From positions 1-36,724 of the forward strand of contig QXWX01000070.1 in NCBI GenBank assembly GCA_009911175.1: DNA of 36,724 bases, in the 5' to 3' direction. Within the stretch, counting starts at the first letter, position 1; each line of letters begins with the position of its first letter. The notes below the pieces were generated by a model. The model searched no databases and was not told the origin of the DNA. It saw only the letters and a list, made by a program, of their open reading frames with translations. The position numbers and the translations under genes are program-made. Origin of the DNA: Lachnospiraceae bacterium. GTDB lineage: Bacteria > Bacillota_A > Clostridia > Lachnospirales > Lachnospiraceae. Positions 8,275 to 15,039 of the stretch are shown here, piece by piece.

Positions 8275-9162
8275 ATGGATGAAATATTGCAGATTAAGGA
8301 TTTGACAAAGAAATATGGGGATTTTAAACTGGATCAGGTTTCCTTTTCAATTCCTAAAGGTTCCATTATGGGATTAATAGGAGAAAACGGAGCCGGAAAA
8401 AGCACAACAATCAACGCCATTCTGGGTCTTATAAAAAAAGATAAGGGAACAGTAAGATTCTGGGGGAAGGAACTTGATTCGACAATACAGATCAAAGAAA
8501 ATATAGGCGTTGTATTTGATGGGATTAATTTTTACGAGACACTGACACCAGAAAAAGTTGGAAAAATTTGTGCTGCAGCATATAAGCAATGGGATAACCC
8601 TACATATCAGAATCTCCTGGAGCGTTTCAGTATTCCACAGATAAAAGAAATTAAAACCTTGTCCAAAGGGATGAAAATGAAATTGAGTATTGCTGCTGCA
8701 TTGTCGCATCGGCCGAAGTTGTTAATTCTGGATGAGGCAACGAGCGGACTTGACCCAGTTATGCGGGATGATATTCTTGAGATATTTGCAGGATTTGTCA
8801 AAGAAGAGGGGCGTTCCATCTTGATGTCGTCGCATATTACTACAGATCTGGAAAAAGTGGCAGATTATATTACATTCATTCATCGTGGGAGGGTTATCTT
8901 CTCTAAGAGGAAAAGTGACCTGTACAATGGTTACGGGGTAATTCGATGTGAGTCAGGCTTGTTTGAGAAAGTTGATAAAGCAGATATCTTAGCGTGCCGG
9001 AAGGATGGGACCAGATGGAACATACTTGTTGGGGATAAGGAAAAGGCAAAAAGAAAATATAAAAATGCTATGGTAGATACAATATCGATAGAAGATATGC
9101 TTTTGATGTATGTAAAGGGGGAGCAGTCAAATGAAGAGTCTCATTTTAAAAGATTTATATAA
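8275..9162 (+). CDS. ABC transporter ATP-binding protein (YtrB/BcrA-like)
   Basis: A 295-aa ATPase subunit of an ABC-2-type exporter. It has Walker A GENGAGKST (36-44), signature LSKGM (129-133), Walker B LLILDE (149-154), D-loop SGLD and switch His187 in SSHI. The Q-loop glutamine position reads VVFDG, as in YtrB-like proteins where it is replaced. A C-terminal extension of about 90 residues follows the ATPase core. The 3' end overlaps the permease start by 32 bp. With the AraC regulator upstream, it probably exports a peptide, lipid or antibiotic-like compound; the substrate cannot be read from the sequence. Confidence 0.9.
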   Translation: MDEILQIKDLTKKYGDFKLDQVSFSIPKGSIMGLIGENGAGKSTTINAILGLIKKDKGTVRFWGKELDSTIQIKENIGVVFDGINFYETLTPEKVGKICAAAYKQWDNPTYQNLLERFSIPQIKEIKTLSKGMKMKLSIAAALSHRPKLLILDEATSGLDPVMRDDILEIFAGFVKEEGRSILMSSHITTDLEKVADYITFIHRGRVIFSKRKSDLYNGYGVIRCESGLFEKVDKADILACRKDGTRWNILVGDKEKAKRKYKNAMVDTISIEDMLLMYVKGEQSNEESHFKRFI

Positions 9163-9784
9163 TATTGGTCATAATGCAAAGTCGATGCTGTTAATCTTAC
9201 TGGTGTTTGCTATTGGTTTGATTATGGTTTCGGGGGTGGAAAGCTATATTATTTCATCAGGAGTGTTATGCAGCATGATGATTGTAACAACGTTTACGTT
9301 TGATGATCATTGTAAATGGTCTAAATATGCTTTGGTTATGCCGATATGTAAAAAAGATATAGTTAAGGCCAAATTTATTGTTCTTATTATTTTCTGTATT
9401 GCCGGTATTTGCGTAGGAACCATTTTTGGTGTGGCAGGGGGAGTGGCTATGCATAAGATGGCGTTAAGTATGGAAGGGATAGTAACAATGCTTTTTATGG
9501 GATTTGTCGGACTCATCGTCTCGGTTATTTTCGGAAGTATGTCTATTCCATTGGTCTTTAAGTATGGTGCGGAAAAGGGGCGTATGCTTTTACTGATTTC
9601 ATTTGCTGTTCCTTTGGGAATATGTTTTATGGTGTATGAAATATTAATGATGCTCGGTGTGAAAATCACGGATCAGCTTATTTTTACAATTTTATGTGCG
9701 TCTCCCTTGATTGCGGCGATCTGGATTTACACAATGTATAGAATAAGCTGCAGAATATTTTATAAGCAGGAAATAAACGGGTGA
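9131..9784 (+). CDS. ABC-2 type transporter permease
   Basis: A 217-aa integral membrane protein with about six hydrophobic segments. It starts MKSLILKDLYNI, a typical start for short ABC-2 permeases, and has the loop SKYALVMPICKKDIVKAKF after the second segment, shared by this permease group (Pmt/Ytr-like). GGGGAGCAGTCAA precedes the ATG, which lies inside the end of the ATPase gene, so the two are translationally coupled. It would form the membrane half of the exporter with the 8275 product. Confidence 0.85.
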   Translation: MKSLILKDLYNIGHNAKSMLLILLVFAIGLIMVSGVESYIISSGVLCSMMIVTTFTFDDHCKWSKYALVMPICKKDIVKAKFIVLIIFCIAGICVGTIFGVAGGVAMHKMALSMEGIVTMLFMGFVGLIVSVIFGSMSIPLVFKYGAEKGRMLLLISFAVPLGICFMVYEILMMLGVKITDQLIFTILCASPLIAAIWIYTMYRISCRIFYKQEING

Positions 9785-9987
9785 TGAAAAGAGAATTTAA
9801 GAGAAGAAAGTATATATTTATGCAAAATGTATCCAGCCTTTTCTTTATGGAGTCAAAGTGGTACAGAATAGTCCGGTATGGTATGAGGAATCCATACGGA
9901 TCAGAGGCTTTGCATGTTATACTTTAGATAGATGCAATATTTTAATTTTGGCAGACAGCTTATGCTGGATGTAGTTGGAACAGAAAT

Positions 9988-10014
9988 AACTTCGCTTTTT
10001 GGTGAAGTTTTTTT
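9988..10014 (+). terminator. Intrinsic terminator downstream of the ABC exporter operon
   Basis: AACTTCGC pairs with GGTGAAGTT around a T-rich loop and is followed by an unbroken run of seven T residues (10008-10014). It lies about 200 bp after the permease stop and is the first good terminator for that operon. Confidence 0.6.
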
Positions 10015-10090
10015 GTTTTTAGGAGACAGGAGAGTTTTATATTGCATTGTGAGATTATAGAGAAAAGGAGGGAAAACATAAAAAATAGGA

Positions 10091-10199
10091 AGGAGGTTTA
10101 TCTGTAACTAGTAAACAAGTTAACAATGTTGCGGACAGTAGTACTTTTGTGGAATCAAATGAGAATTTGAAGAGAATTGAATTGAAAATATTATGGTGA
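10091..10199 (+). pseudogene. Start-less small open frame behind a perfect ribosome site
   Basis: AGGAGG (10091-10096) is followed seven bases later by GTA rather than a start codon. The frame from GTA 10104 stays open for 31 codons (it reads VTSKQVNNVADSSTF and so on) to TGA 10197-10199, directly before a hairpin. One base change would turn GTA into the start GTG. It could be the remnant of a longer gene's 5' end or a mutated small gene. I do not recognise the peptide. Confidence 0.25.
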
Positions 10200-10200
10200 A

Positions 10201-10223
10201 AAGAAGGGCTTTTAGCCCTTCTT
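10201..10223 (+). terminator. Ten-base-pair stem-loop, terminator-like
   Basis: AAGAAGGGCT and AGCCCTTCTT pair perfectly over ten bases with a TTT loop. The trailing T stretch is short (part of the stem plus two), so termination is likely but not certain. It isolates the thiamine operon promoter from upstream transcription. Confidence 0.55.
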
Positions 10224-10306
10224 TTGGGCTTGTCTATTTCATGAAGCTGTCGCTTAAGATAGGCAGATAGGCTTCACATAAAATTCATTTTTCTTAAGAC
10301 AGTCAC

Positions 10307-10335
10307 TTGCAAAGCAATAAATGGAATGGTACAAT
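10307..10335 (+). promoter_or_regulatory. Sigma-70-type promoter for the thiamine operon
   Basis: TTGCAA (10307-10312) and TACAAT (10330-10335) are separated by exactly 17 bp and end about 15 bp before the TPP riboswitch core, placing the transcript start just ahead of the aptamer. Confidence 0.65.
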
Positions 10336-10349
10336 TCCTATAACAAAAT

Positions 10350-10442
10350 AAACAGGGGAGCTTGTGTGACAGGCTGAGAGGAAGGTAGACCTTCGACCCT
10401 TGAACCTGATGCGGATAATGCCGCCGGAGGAAGTCGTGGAGA
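10350..10442 (+). ncRNA. TPP riboswitch (THI element)
   Basis: A thiamine-pyrophosphate-sensing aptamer. All hallmark elements appear in order: GGGGAGC at the 5' side, the invariant GGCTGAGAGGA pyrimidine-sensing bulge region, CCCTTGAACCTGAT, then GCGGATAATGCCGCCGGAGG and AAGTCGTGG closing P1. P3 is an extra hairpin (GAAGGTAGACCTTC) between the two conserved blocks. It is followed by an intrinsic terminator, so the likely logic is transcription shut-off when TPP is abundant. The controlled genes (thiM, thiE, thiD, tenA) are thiamine salvage and synthesis genes, which confirms the call. Confidence 0.95.
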
Positions 10443-10454
10443 TCGGTACTTTTT

Positions 10455-10489
10455 CAGGGGGCATGCTATGCAGATGTCTCCTGTTTTTT
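10455..10489 (+). terminator. Riboswitch expression-platform terminator
   Basis: CAGGGGGCAT pairs with ATGTCTCCTG over ten base pairs including two G-T wobbles, with a nine-base loop and six following T residues. It begins about 13 nt after the aptamer and is the probable TPP-controlled terminator. Confidence 0.7.
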
Positions 10490-10506
10490 GTTGAGTTTTT
10501 GCAGCT

Positions 10507-10666
10507 AGTACAGCTTTGCATTAATTCTTGAGTAATAAGCACTCGCTATCCGCGCCATCTGCACGTCTCTTAACCTAGACGTAGCCCGCTACGCCGTCGG
10601 TTAAGAGACGCACAGATGACACGAATATCGAGCACTATTACTTCAAGATTAATGCAAAGTTGTACT
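10507..10666. repeat. 160-nt imperfect palindrome between riboswitch and thiM
   Basis: The left arm 10507-10575 and right arm 10599-10666 are inverted copies matching at roughly four positions in five, including exact blocks CTTTGCATTAAT and CGTCTCTTAACC. The 23-nt centre (10576-10598) also folds (GTAG/CTAC). RNA across it would make a single very long stem. A further perfect hairpin GGCAGAC-GTCTGCC follows at 10668-10688. There are no coding features inside. It resembles a non-autonomous palindromic (MITE-like) insertion, though no target duplication is obvious. Confidence 0.7.
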
Positions 10667-10752
10667 TGGCAGACGATATCGGTCTGCCATCAACCGGGAA
10701 AGCGCCGCCATGCAGGGATGTTTTTTCTCATTTTACAAAGGAGTATCATACT

Positions 10753-11574
10753 ATGTTTGAACAGATTTTTGAAAATGTACGGGGGAAGTCACCCCTGGTT
10801 CATTGTATCACCAACTATGTCACCGTCAACGACTGTGCCAATATGCTGCTGGCCTGCGGCGGCTCACCCATTATGGCAGATGACCCGGAGGATGCCGTGG
10901 AAATCACCGGCATCTGCAAAGGGCTGGCTATCAACATCGGCACACTGAATCAGCGCACCATCCCGGTTATGCTTGCTGCCGGGAAGCGTGCCAACGAGCT
11001 GAGGCATCCTGTGGTGCTGGATCCGGTGGGAGCTGGGGCCTCCGCGCTGCGGACGGATACGGCACTTCGGCTGCTTGAGGAGCTAAAGCTTACGGTAATC
11101 CGGGGCAACATCTCGGAGATGAAGACGCTGGCTTACGGCAGCGGCACCACCAAAGGGGTGGATGCCGACGTGGCGGACAGGGTGACAGAAGACAATCTGG
11201 ACGGGGCGGTATCCTTTGCCAGGGAACTGGCCCGGCGCACCGGGGCGGTTATTGCTGTCACCGGAGCCATTGATATCGTGGCGGACAAAGAGCGGGCATT
11301 CTGTATCCGCAACGGCCATCCGGAGATGTCTTCTATTACCGGGACCGGCTGCCAGCTTTCCATCCTGACGGCGGCCTTTGTCACCGCCAACCCGGAGCAT
11401 CCCCTTGAGGCGGCAGCCGCAGCCGTGTGCGCCATGGGTCTGTGCGGGGAGATTGCCCACAGGCGTATGACCGAACTGGACGGCAACGCTTCCTATCGGA
11501 ACTATATCATCGACGCCATGTACCGCCTGACTCCTGCAAGGTTGGAGAAAGGAGCAAATTATGAAGTGCGATAA
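10753..11574 (+). CDS. thiM: Hydroxyethylthiazole kinase
   Basis: A 273-aa cytoplasmic kinase that phosphorylates 4-methyl-5-(2-hydroxyethyl)thiazole for thiamine salvage. It has the family start SPLVHCITNYVTVNDCANMLL, the substrate region VLDPVGAGAS, IRGNISE, and the ATP/anion-hole motif GTGCQLS near the C-terminus. The length is normal for ThiM. A longer frame opens at TTG 10660, but ATG 10753 is chosen because AAAGGAG (10736-10743) precedes it and the extension reads through hairpin DNA. It is the first gene of the riboswitch-controlled operon and overlaps thiE by 14 bp. GC content and codon choice (many GGC, GCC, CTG) are richer than those of neighbouring operons. Confidence 0.96.
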   Translation: MFEQIFENVRGKSPLVHCITNYVTVNDCANMLLACGGSPIMADDPEDAVEITGICKGLAINIGTLNQRTIPVMLAAGKRANELRHPVVLDPVGAGASALRTDTALRLLEELKLTVIRGNISEMKTLAYGSGTTKGVDADVADRVTEDNLDGAVSFARELARRTGAVIAVTGAIDIVADKERAFCIRNGHPEMSSITGTGCQLSILTAAFVTANPEHPLEAAAAAVCAMGLCGEIAHRRMTELDGNASYRNYIIDAMYRLTPARLEKGANYEVR

Positions 11575-12202
11575 ACGCTATATGCTGCTCTATGCCGTTA
11601 CTGACCGGGCCTGGACAGGGGAACAGACGCTCTGTGAGCAGGTGGAGGCGGCATTGAAGGGCGGTGTGACTTGTGTGCAGCTGCGGGAGAAAGAGATGGA
11701 TGAGACGGCGTTTCTTCAGGAGGCCAAAGATATCTGTGCCCTGTGCCACCGGTATGGCGTGCCGTTCATTGTGAATGACAATGTGGACGTCGCCATCGCC
11801 TGCCAGGCGGACGGTATCCATGTGGGCCAGGAGGACATGGCGGCGGGCGAGGTTCGCCGCCGGGTGGGGGACGCTATGCTCCTGGGTGTCTCTGTCCATA
11901 CGGTGGAAGAAGCACGACGGGCTGTTCGGAACGGTGCGGACTATCTGGGTCTGGGGGCGGTGTTCCCCACAAGCACGAAGACAGATGTGGATCAGATGAC
12001 GAATGAGACCTTATGCGCCATCTGCGATGCGGTTGACGTGCCCGTTGTGGCCATCGGAGGCATTAACCGGGGCAACCTTCTTAAGCTGTCCGGCAGCGGT
12101 GTGGACGGTGTGGCCCTGGTATCAGCCATTTTTTCGGCGGAGGATATTGAGGATACCTGCCGAAAGCTTCGCCTGTTGGCAGAGGGGATGGTGAGGGCAT
12201 GA
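11561..12202 (+). CDS. thiE: Thiamine-phosphate synthase
   Basis: A 213-aa TIM-barrel enzyme joining HMP pyrophosphate and thiazole phosphate into thiamine phosphate. Motifs in order: LYAVTD at the first strand, VQLREKEMDE, INDNVD-like VNDNVDVAIA, DGIHVGQEDM, LGVSVHT, YLGLGAVFPTSTK and VAIGGINRGN. GAAAGGAG precedes ATG 11561. It overlaps thiM upstream and shares ATGA with the HAD gene downstream, so it is co-translated within the operon. Confidence 0.96.
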   Translation: MKCDKRYMLLYAVTDRAWTGEQTLCEQVEAALKGGVTCVQLREKEMDETAFLQEAKDICALCHRYGVPFIVNDNVDVAIACQADGIHVGQEDMAAGEVRRRVGDAMLLGVSVHTVEEARRAVRNGADYLGLGAVFPTSTKTDVDQMTNETLCAICDAVDVPVVAIGGINRGNLLKLSGSGVDGVALVSAIFSAEDIEDTCRKLRLLAEGMVRA

Positions 12203-12858
12203 GGATTCGCGGCGCGATTTTTGATGTGGACGGCACGCTGTTGGACTCCATGTTTATCTGGGACACCATCGGAGAGACTTATCTGCGCTCTATCGGATAT
12301 GAGCCGAAAGAGAATCTGAACGAGGTGTTTAAGAATATGAGCCTGCGCCAGGCGGCCCGCTACTATCAGACCGAGTATGGCGTGAAGCTTGGTATTGATG
12401 AGATCATGGATGGGGTCAACGCCATGTTGGAGCGGTATTACTGTTTTGAGGTTCCGCTGAAACCGGGGGTGGAGGAGCTGCTTAAGCGGTTTAGGGCAAG
12501 CGGCGTCAAGCTGTGTATCGCCACTGCCACTGACCGGTATCTGGTGGAGGCCGCTCTGAAGCGGTGCAAAGCGCTGTCTTATTTTGGCGAGATTTTCACC
12601 TGCAATGAAGTGGGACACGGCAAGGATGAGCCGGATATCTTTGAGGCGGCACTTCGCTTCCTGGGAACAGAAAAGTCAGAGACGGTTGTGTTTGATGACG
12701 CGCTCTATGCCATCAAAGCGGCGAAAGAAGCCGGGTTCCCTGTGGCGGCGGTCTGTGACAGCCATGAAAAGAATCAGGAAGAAATCCGCGTTCTGTCCGA
12801 TGTATACCTGAAAGACTTGGCGCAGCTGGATAAACTTCAGAAGCTCCTTCCGGTTTAA
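12199..12858 (+). CDS. HAD-superfamily phosphatase in the thiamine operon
   Basis: A 219-aa haloacid-dehalogenase-type hydrolase. The nucleophile motif FDVDGTLLDS is near residue 7, the second motif CIATAT is around 110, and the acidic motif VFDDALYAIKAAKEAG is around 172. The cap inserted between motifs I and II is of the HAD-IA helical type. It overlaps thiE by four bases (ATGA), which ties it to thiamine metabolism. A role in dephosphorylating thiamine phosphate, HMP phosphate or another pathway intermediate is plausible but unproven. Alternatives are a general sugar- or nucleotide-phosphate phosphatase that travels with the operon. Confidence 0.85.
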   Translation: MRIRGAIFDVDGTLLDSMFIWDTIGETYLRSIGYEPKENLNEVFKNMSLRQAARYYQTEYGVKLGIDEIMDGVNAMLERYYCFEVPLKPGVEELLKRFRASGVKLCIATATDRYLVEAALKRCKALSYFGEIFTCNEVGHGKDEPDIFEAALRFLGTEKSETVVFDDALYAIKAAKEAGFPVAAVCDSHEKNQEEIRVLSDVYLKDLAQLDKLQKLLPV

Positions 12859-12888
12859 GGAATTTACTTCCTGACATCCGAAAGCTTC

Positions 12889-12923
12889 AAGCGGCGGATC
12901 GGGGGCACCACTTTCCGTCGCTT
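12889..12923 (+). other. Hairpin in the gap between HAD gene and thiD
   Basis: AAGCGGCGGA and TCCGTCGCTT pair over ten positions with one mismatch and a 15-nt loop, about 30 bp before thiD. There is no T-run, so it is more likely an RNA-stability or processing site than a terminator. Confidence 0.35.
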
Positions 12924-12952
12924 AATAAAAATAATGCAAAGGAGAGATAGCA

Positions 12953-13762
12953 ATGAGAACAGTATTATCAATCGCTGGGACAGACCCTAGCGGAGGCGCC
13001 GGGATTCAGGCCGATCTGAAAACGATGACCATGAACGGTGTTTTCGCCATGAGCGCCATTACGGCGCTGGTAGCGCAGAATACCACCGGTGTAAGAGAAA
13101 TTGTAGAGATGACGCCCGATTTTCTCGGACAGCAGATTGACGCGGTATTTGAGGACATCCCGCCCGATGCGGCGAAGATCGGTATGGTGGCCTCCTGCGG
13201 ACTGATTGAGAAGATTGCAGAACGGCTGCGCTTCTATCAGGCGGGGAACGTTGTGGTGGACCCGGTAATGGTGGCTACCAGCGGCGACCGGCTGATTTCC
13301 GAAGTGGCGGTGGATACACTGAAAACCTGCCTGCTCCCCCTGGCGGCTGTGGCTACGCCCAATATCCCGGAGGCAGAGATCCTGTCTGGCATGGCCATTC
13401 AAAGCCAGGAGGATATTGAAGCCGCGGCCAGACAGATCAGCGGCGCCTATGGATGCGCGGTCCTGCTCAAGGGCGGGCACAACATCAACGACGCCAATGA
13501 CTACCTCTATGCGGATGGCGCGGGGACATGGTTCTACGGAACTCACATTGATAATTCCAATACCCATGGAACCGGCTGTACGTTGTCCAGCGCCATAGCG
13601 GCAAATCTGGCCAAGGGATTTGACCTGCCCACATCCATCCGGCGGTCCAAAGAATACATCTCCGGCGCGCTTAATGCCATGCTGAACCTGGGGAAGGGCC
13701 GAGGACCCATGCAGCACAATTTCAATCTGACCGGTGAATACGCAAAGGAGGCAGAGTCATGA
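12953..13762 (+). CDS. thiD: Hydroxymethylpyrimidine/phosphomethylpyrimidine kinase
   Basis: A 269-aa ribokinase-fold enzyme that phosphorylates HMP twice to HMP pyrophosphate, the co-substrate of ThiE. It shows SIAGTDPSGGAGIQADLKT at the N-terminus, TTGVREI, VVDPVMVATSGDRLI, TPNIPEAE, LLKGGH, and the catalytic anion hole THGTGCTLSSAIAA. AAAGGAGAGATAGCA precedes the start. It is 94 bp downstream of the HAD gene and overlaps tenA by four bases. Confidence 0.96.
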   Translation: MRTVLSIAGTDPSGGAGIQADLKTMTMNGVFAMSAITALVAQNTTGVREIVEMTPDFLGQQIDAVFEDIPPDAAKIGMVASCGLIEKIAERLRFYQAGNVVVDPVMVATSGDRLISEVAVDTLKTCLLPLAAVATPNIPEAEILSGMAIQSQEDIEAAARQISGAYGCAVLLKGGHNINDANDYLYADGAGTWFYGTHIDNSNTHGTGCTLSSAIAANLAKGFDLPTSIRRSKEYISGALNAMLNLGKGRGPMQHNFNLTGEYAKEAES

Positions 13763-14433
13763 AAACAACCATAAAGACAACAGAACGGCTTTTATCCGCA
13801 ACAAAAGACATTTGGGCGGCTTACAATGAGAATCCCTTTGTGAAGGGTATCCAGGACGGTACTTTGGAGCAGGCGAAGTTTAAGTATTACATCATTCAGG
13901 ATTACCTTTATCTGGAGGAGTATACGAAGGTGTTCGCCCTGGGCATTGCCAAGGCAAAAAGCCCCAAAACCATTCAGCTTTTCTCCAGGTATGTGACCCT
14001 GCTGACCGAGGGAGAGATGGATATCCATCGGGGCTATATGGGTAAGTTCTCAGTTTCACGGGAGGAACTGGAGGCAACGCCCCGGTCGCTGGACAATCTT
14101 TCCTATACGTCCTATATGCTCCGGGTGGCTTATGAAGAGGGGGAGGCGGAGATTCTGGCCGCTATCCTGTCCTGTGCCTACAGCTATGAGGTGATTGCCA
14201 AAAAGATTGTAGAGAACAATCCGTTGGCACAGGATCATCCATTCTACGGCGATTGGGTCAGAGGCTACGCTGATCCCCATTACGGCGAAGCGAACGTCCT
14301 GCTGCTGGAAATGACAGACCGGCTGACCCTGCACTATACCGAACAGCAGGTGCGGCATCTGGAAGATATTTTTGTGGCCTGTTCCCGCTACGAGCTGGCT
14401 TTCTGGGAGATGGCCTGGAACATGAGCAAATAG
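13759..14433 (+). CDS. tenA: Aminopyrimidine aminohydrolase / thiaminase II
   Basis: A 224-aa all-helical TenA-family enzyme that salvages the pyrimidine of thiamine breakdown products, feeding HMP to ThiD. Family landmarks are NPFVKGIQDGTL, KYYIIQDYLYLEEYTK, the active-site cysteine in LSCAYSYEVIAKKI, and the closing FWEMAWNM. The start overlaps the thiD stop (ATGA). It is the last gene of the riboswitch operon. Only four bases separate its stop from the stop of the convergent gene at 14438, leaving no room for a private terminator. Confidence 0.94.
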   Translation: MKTTIKTTERLLSATKDIWAAYNENPFVKGIQDGTLEQAKFKYYIIQDYLYLEEYTKVFALGIAKAKSPKTIQLFSRYVTLLTEGEMDIHRGYMGKFSVSREELEATPRSLDNLSYTSYMLRVAYEEGEAEILAAILSCAYSYEVIAKKIVENNPLAQDHPFYGDWVRGYADPHYGEANVLLLEMTDRLTLHYTEQQVRHLEDIFVACSRYELAFWEMAWNMSK

Positions 14434-14437
14434 GGCG

Positions 14438-15013
14438 CTAATCGGCATCTTTGGTTTCCGCTTCTATATCTGAGCCATTAGCCAGACCTTCCAGTTCGAG
14501 CAGGTCTGCCGGGACATGGCTTACGGCCAACTGTTCTTCTTCAGTCAGGCTATTGTACCAGGTTAGCCATTCTATGGTTTCAGCGGTCAGGCATTCCTTA
14601 TTGTACCAGTTGTTGTGATAATGGAGCCTGCCGCTGTCTGTCTCTATAAACCGGATGTCATATATTTCCCCCAGTTGTGTGGGATAGGATTCCATAATTT
14701 CACCGTTATACTGGATGCTGATGATATCCCCAACCTTTGGAGTGGGGGGTTTTGGCATATATTCTATAGGAATTGAAATGCGGTCAGAGGATGATAATTC
14801 AGCAGAGCCCTCTACAGGTTCGACCAGTAAGGAATGCTCGTCGGCTTCTATAATGGCAGCCGAAAAAGAAGCCGAATGCTTTTTGTCATCCGCTGAAGCT
14901 GCAGGATTACTGCTGTCTTCCTTTAAGTTTCTGGAAAAGAGTATAAATACGGTAAGGCATATTATGGCGGCTGCGGTTATTATCCAGAATGTAGGTTTTT
15001 TGTAGTATGGCAT
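14438..15013 (-). CDS. Membrane-anchored DUF3221-like protein
   Basis: A 191-aa protein with one N-terminal membrane helix (about residues 9-26) and an extracytoplasmic remainder. Residues 48-125 look like the YobA/DUF3221 small beta-barrel (AAIIEADEHSLLVEPVEGS, then VGDIISIQYNGEIMESYP). The C-terminus has the motif EWLTWYNSLTEEEQLAVSHVP, which I associate with Lachnospiraceae membrane proteins near two-component systems. AGGAGG lies nine bases before the start. It is the last gene of the regulator-kinase operon on this strand, 26 bp after the kinase. The function is unknown; modulation of or output from the adjacent sensor is possible. Confidence 0.6.
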   Translation of the reverse strand: MPYYKKPTFWIITAAAIICLTVFILFSRNLKEDSSNPAASADDKKHSASFSAAIIEADEHSLLVEPVEGSAELSSSDRISIPIEYMPKPPTPKVGDIISIQYNGEIMESYPTQLGEIYDIRFIETDSGRLHYHNNWYNKECLTAETIEWLTWYNSLTEEEQLAVSHVPADLLELEGLANGSDIEAETKDAD

Positions 15014-15039
15014 GTGTTTGATCCTCCTGTCATTTTTGA

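Larger units (their letters stand above)
9785..10306. other. Intergenic region with two hairpins and a gene scrap
   Basis: No intact gene was seen in about 520 bp. It contains a terminator-like hairpin (9988-10014), a strong ribosome site followed by an open frame with no start codon (10091-10199), a second hairpin (10201-10223) and then the thiamine riboswitch promoter. A 42-codon frame from ATG 9932 runs through the first terminator and is not considered real. CTGTC-CTTAAGA-like inverted segments (about 10246-10302) could form a weak stem. Confidence 0.5.

Noticed and set aside
9932..10060. 42-codon frame beginning MQYFNFGRQLMLDVVG
   Set aside because: It runs straight through a terminator-like hairpin and T-run and lacks a ribosome site.
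11992..12618. 208-codon minus-strand frame across thiE and the HAD gene
   Set aside because: It covers two well-supported genes and has no recognisable motif or ribosome site.
12968..13717. 249-codon minus-strand frame
   Set aside because: It mirrors thiD, whose motifs are unambiguous; long antisense frames are expected in this GC-rich operon.
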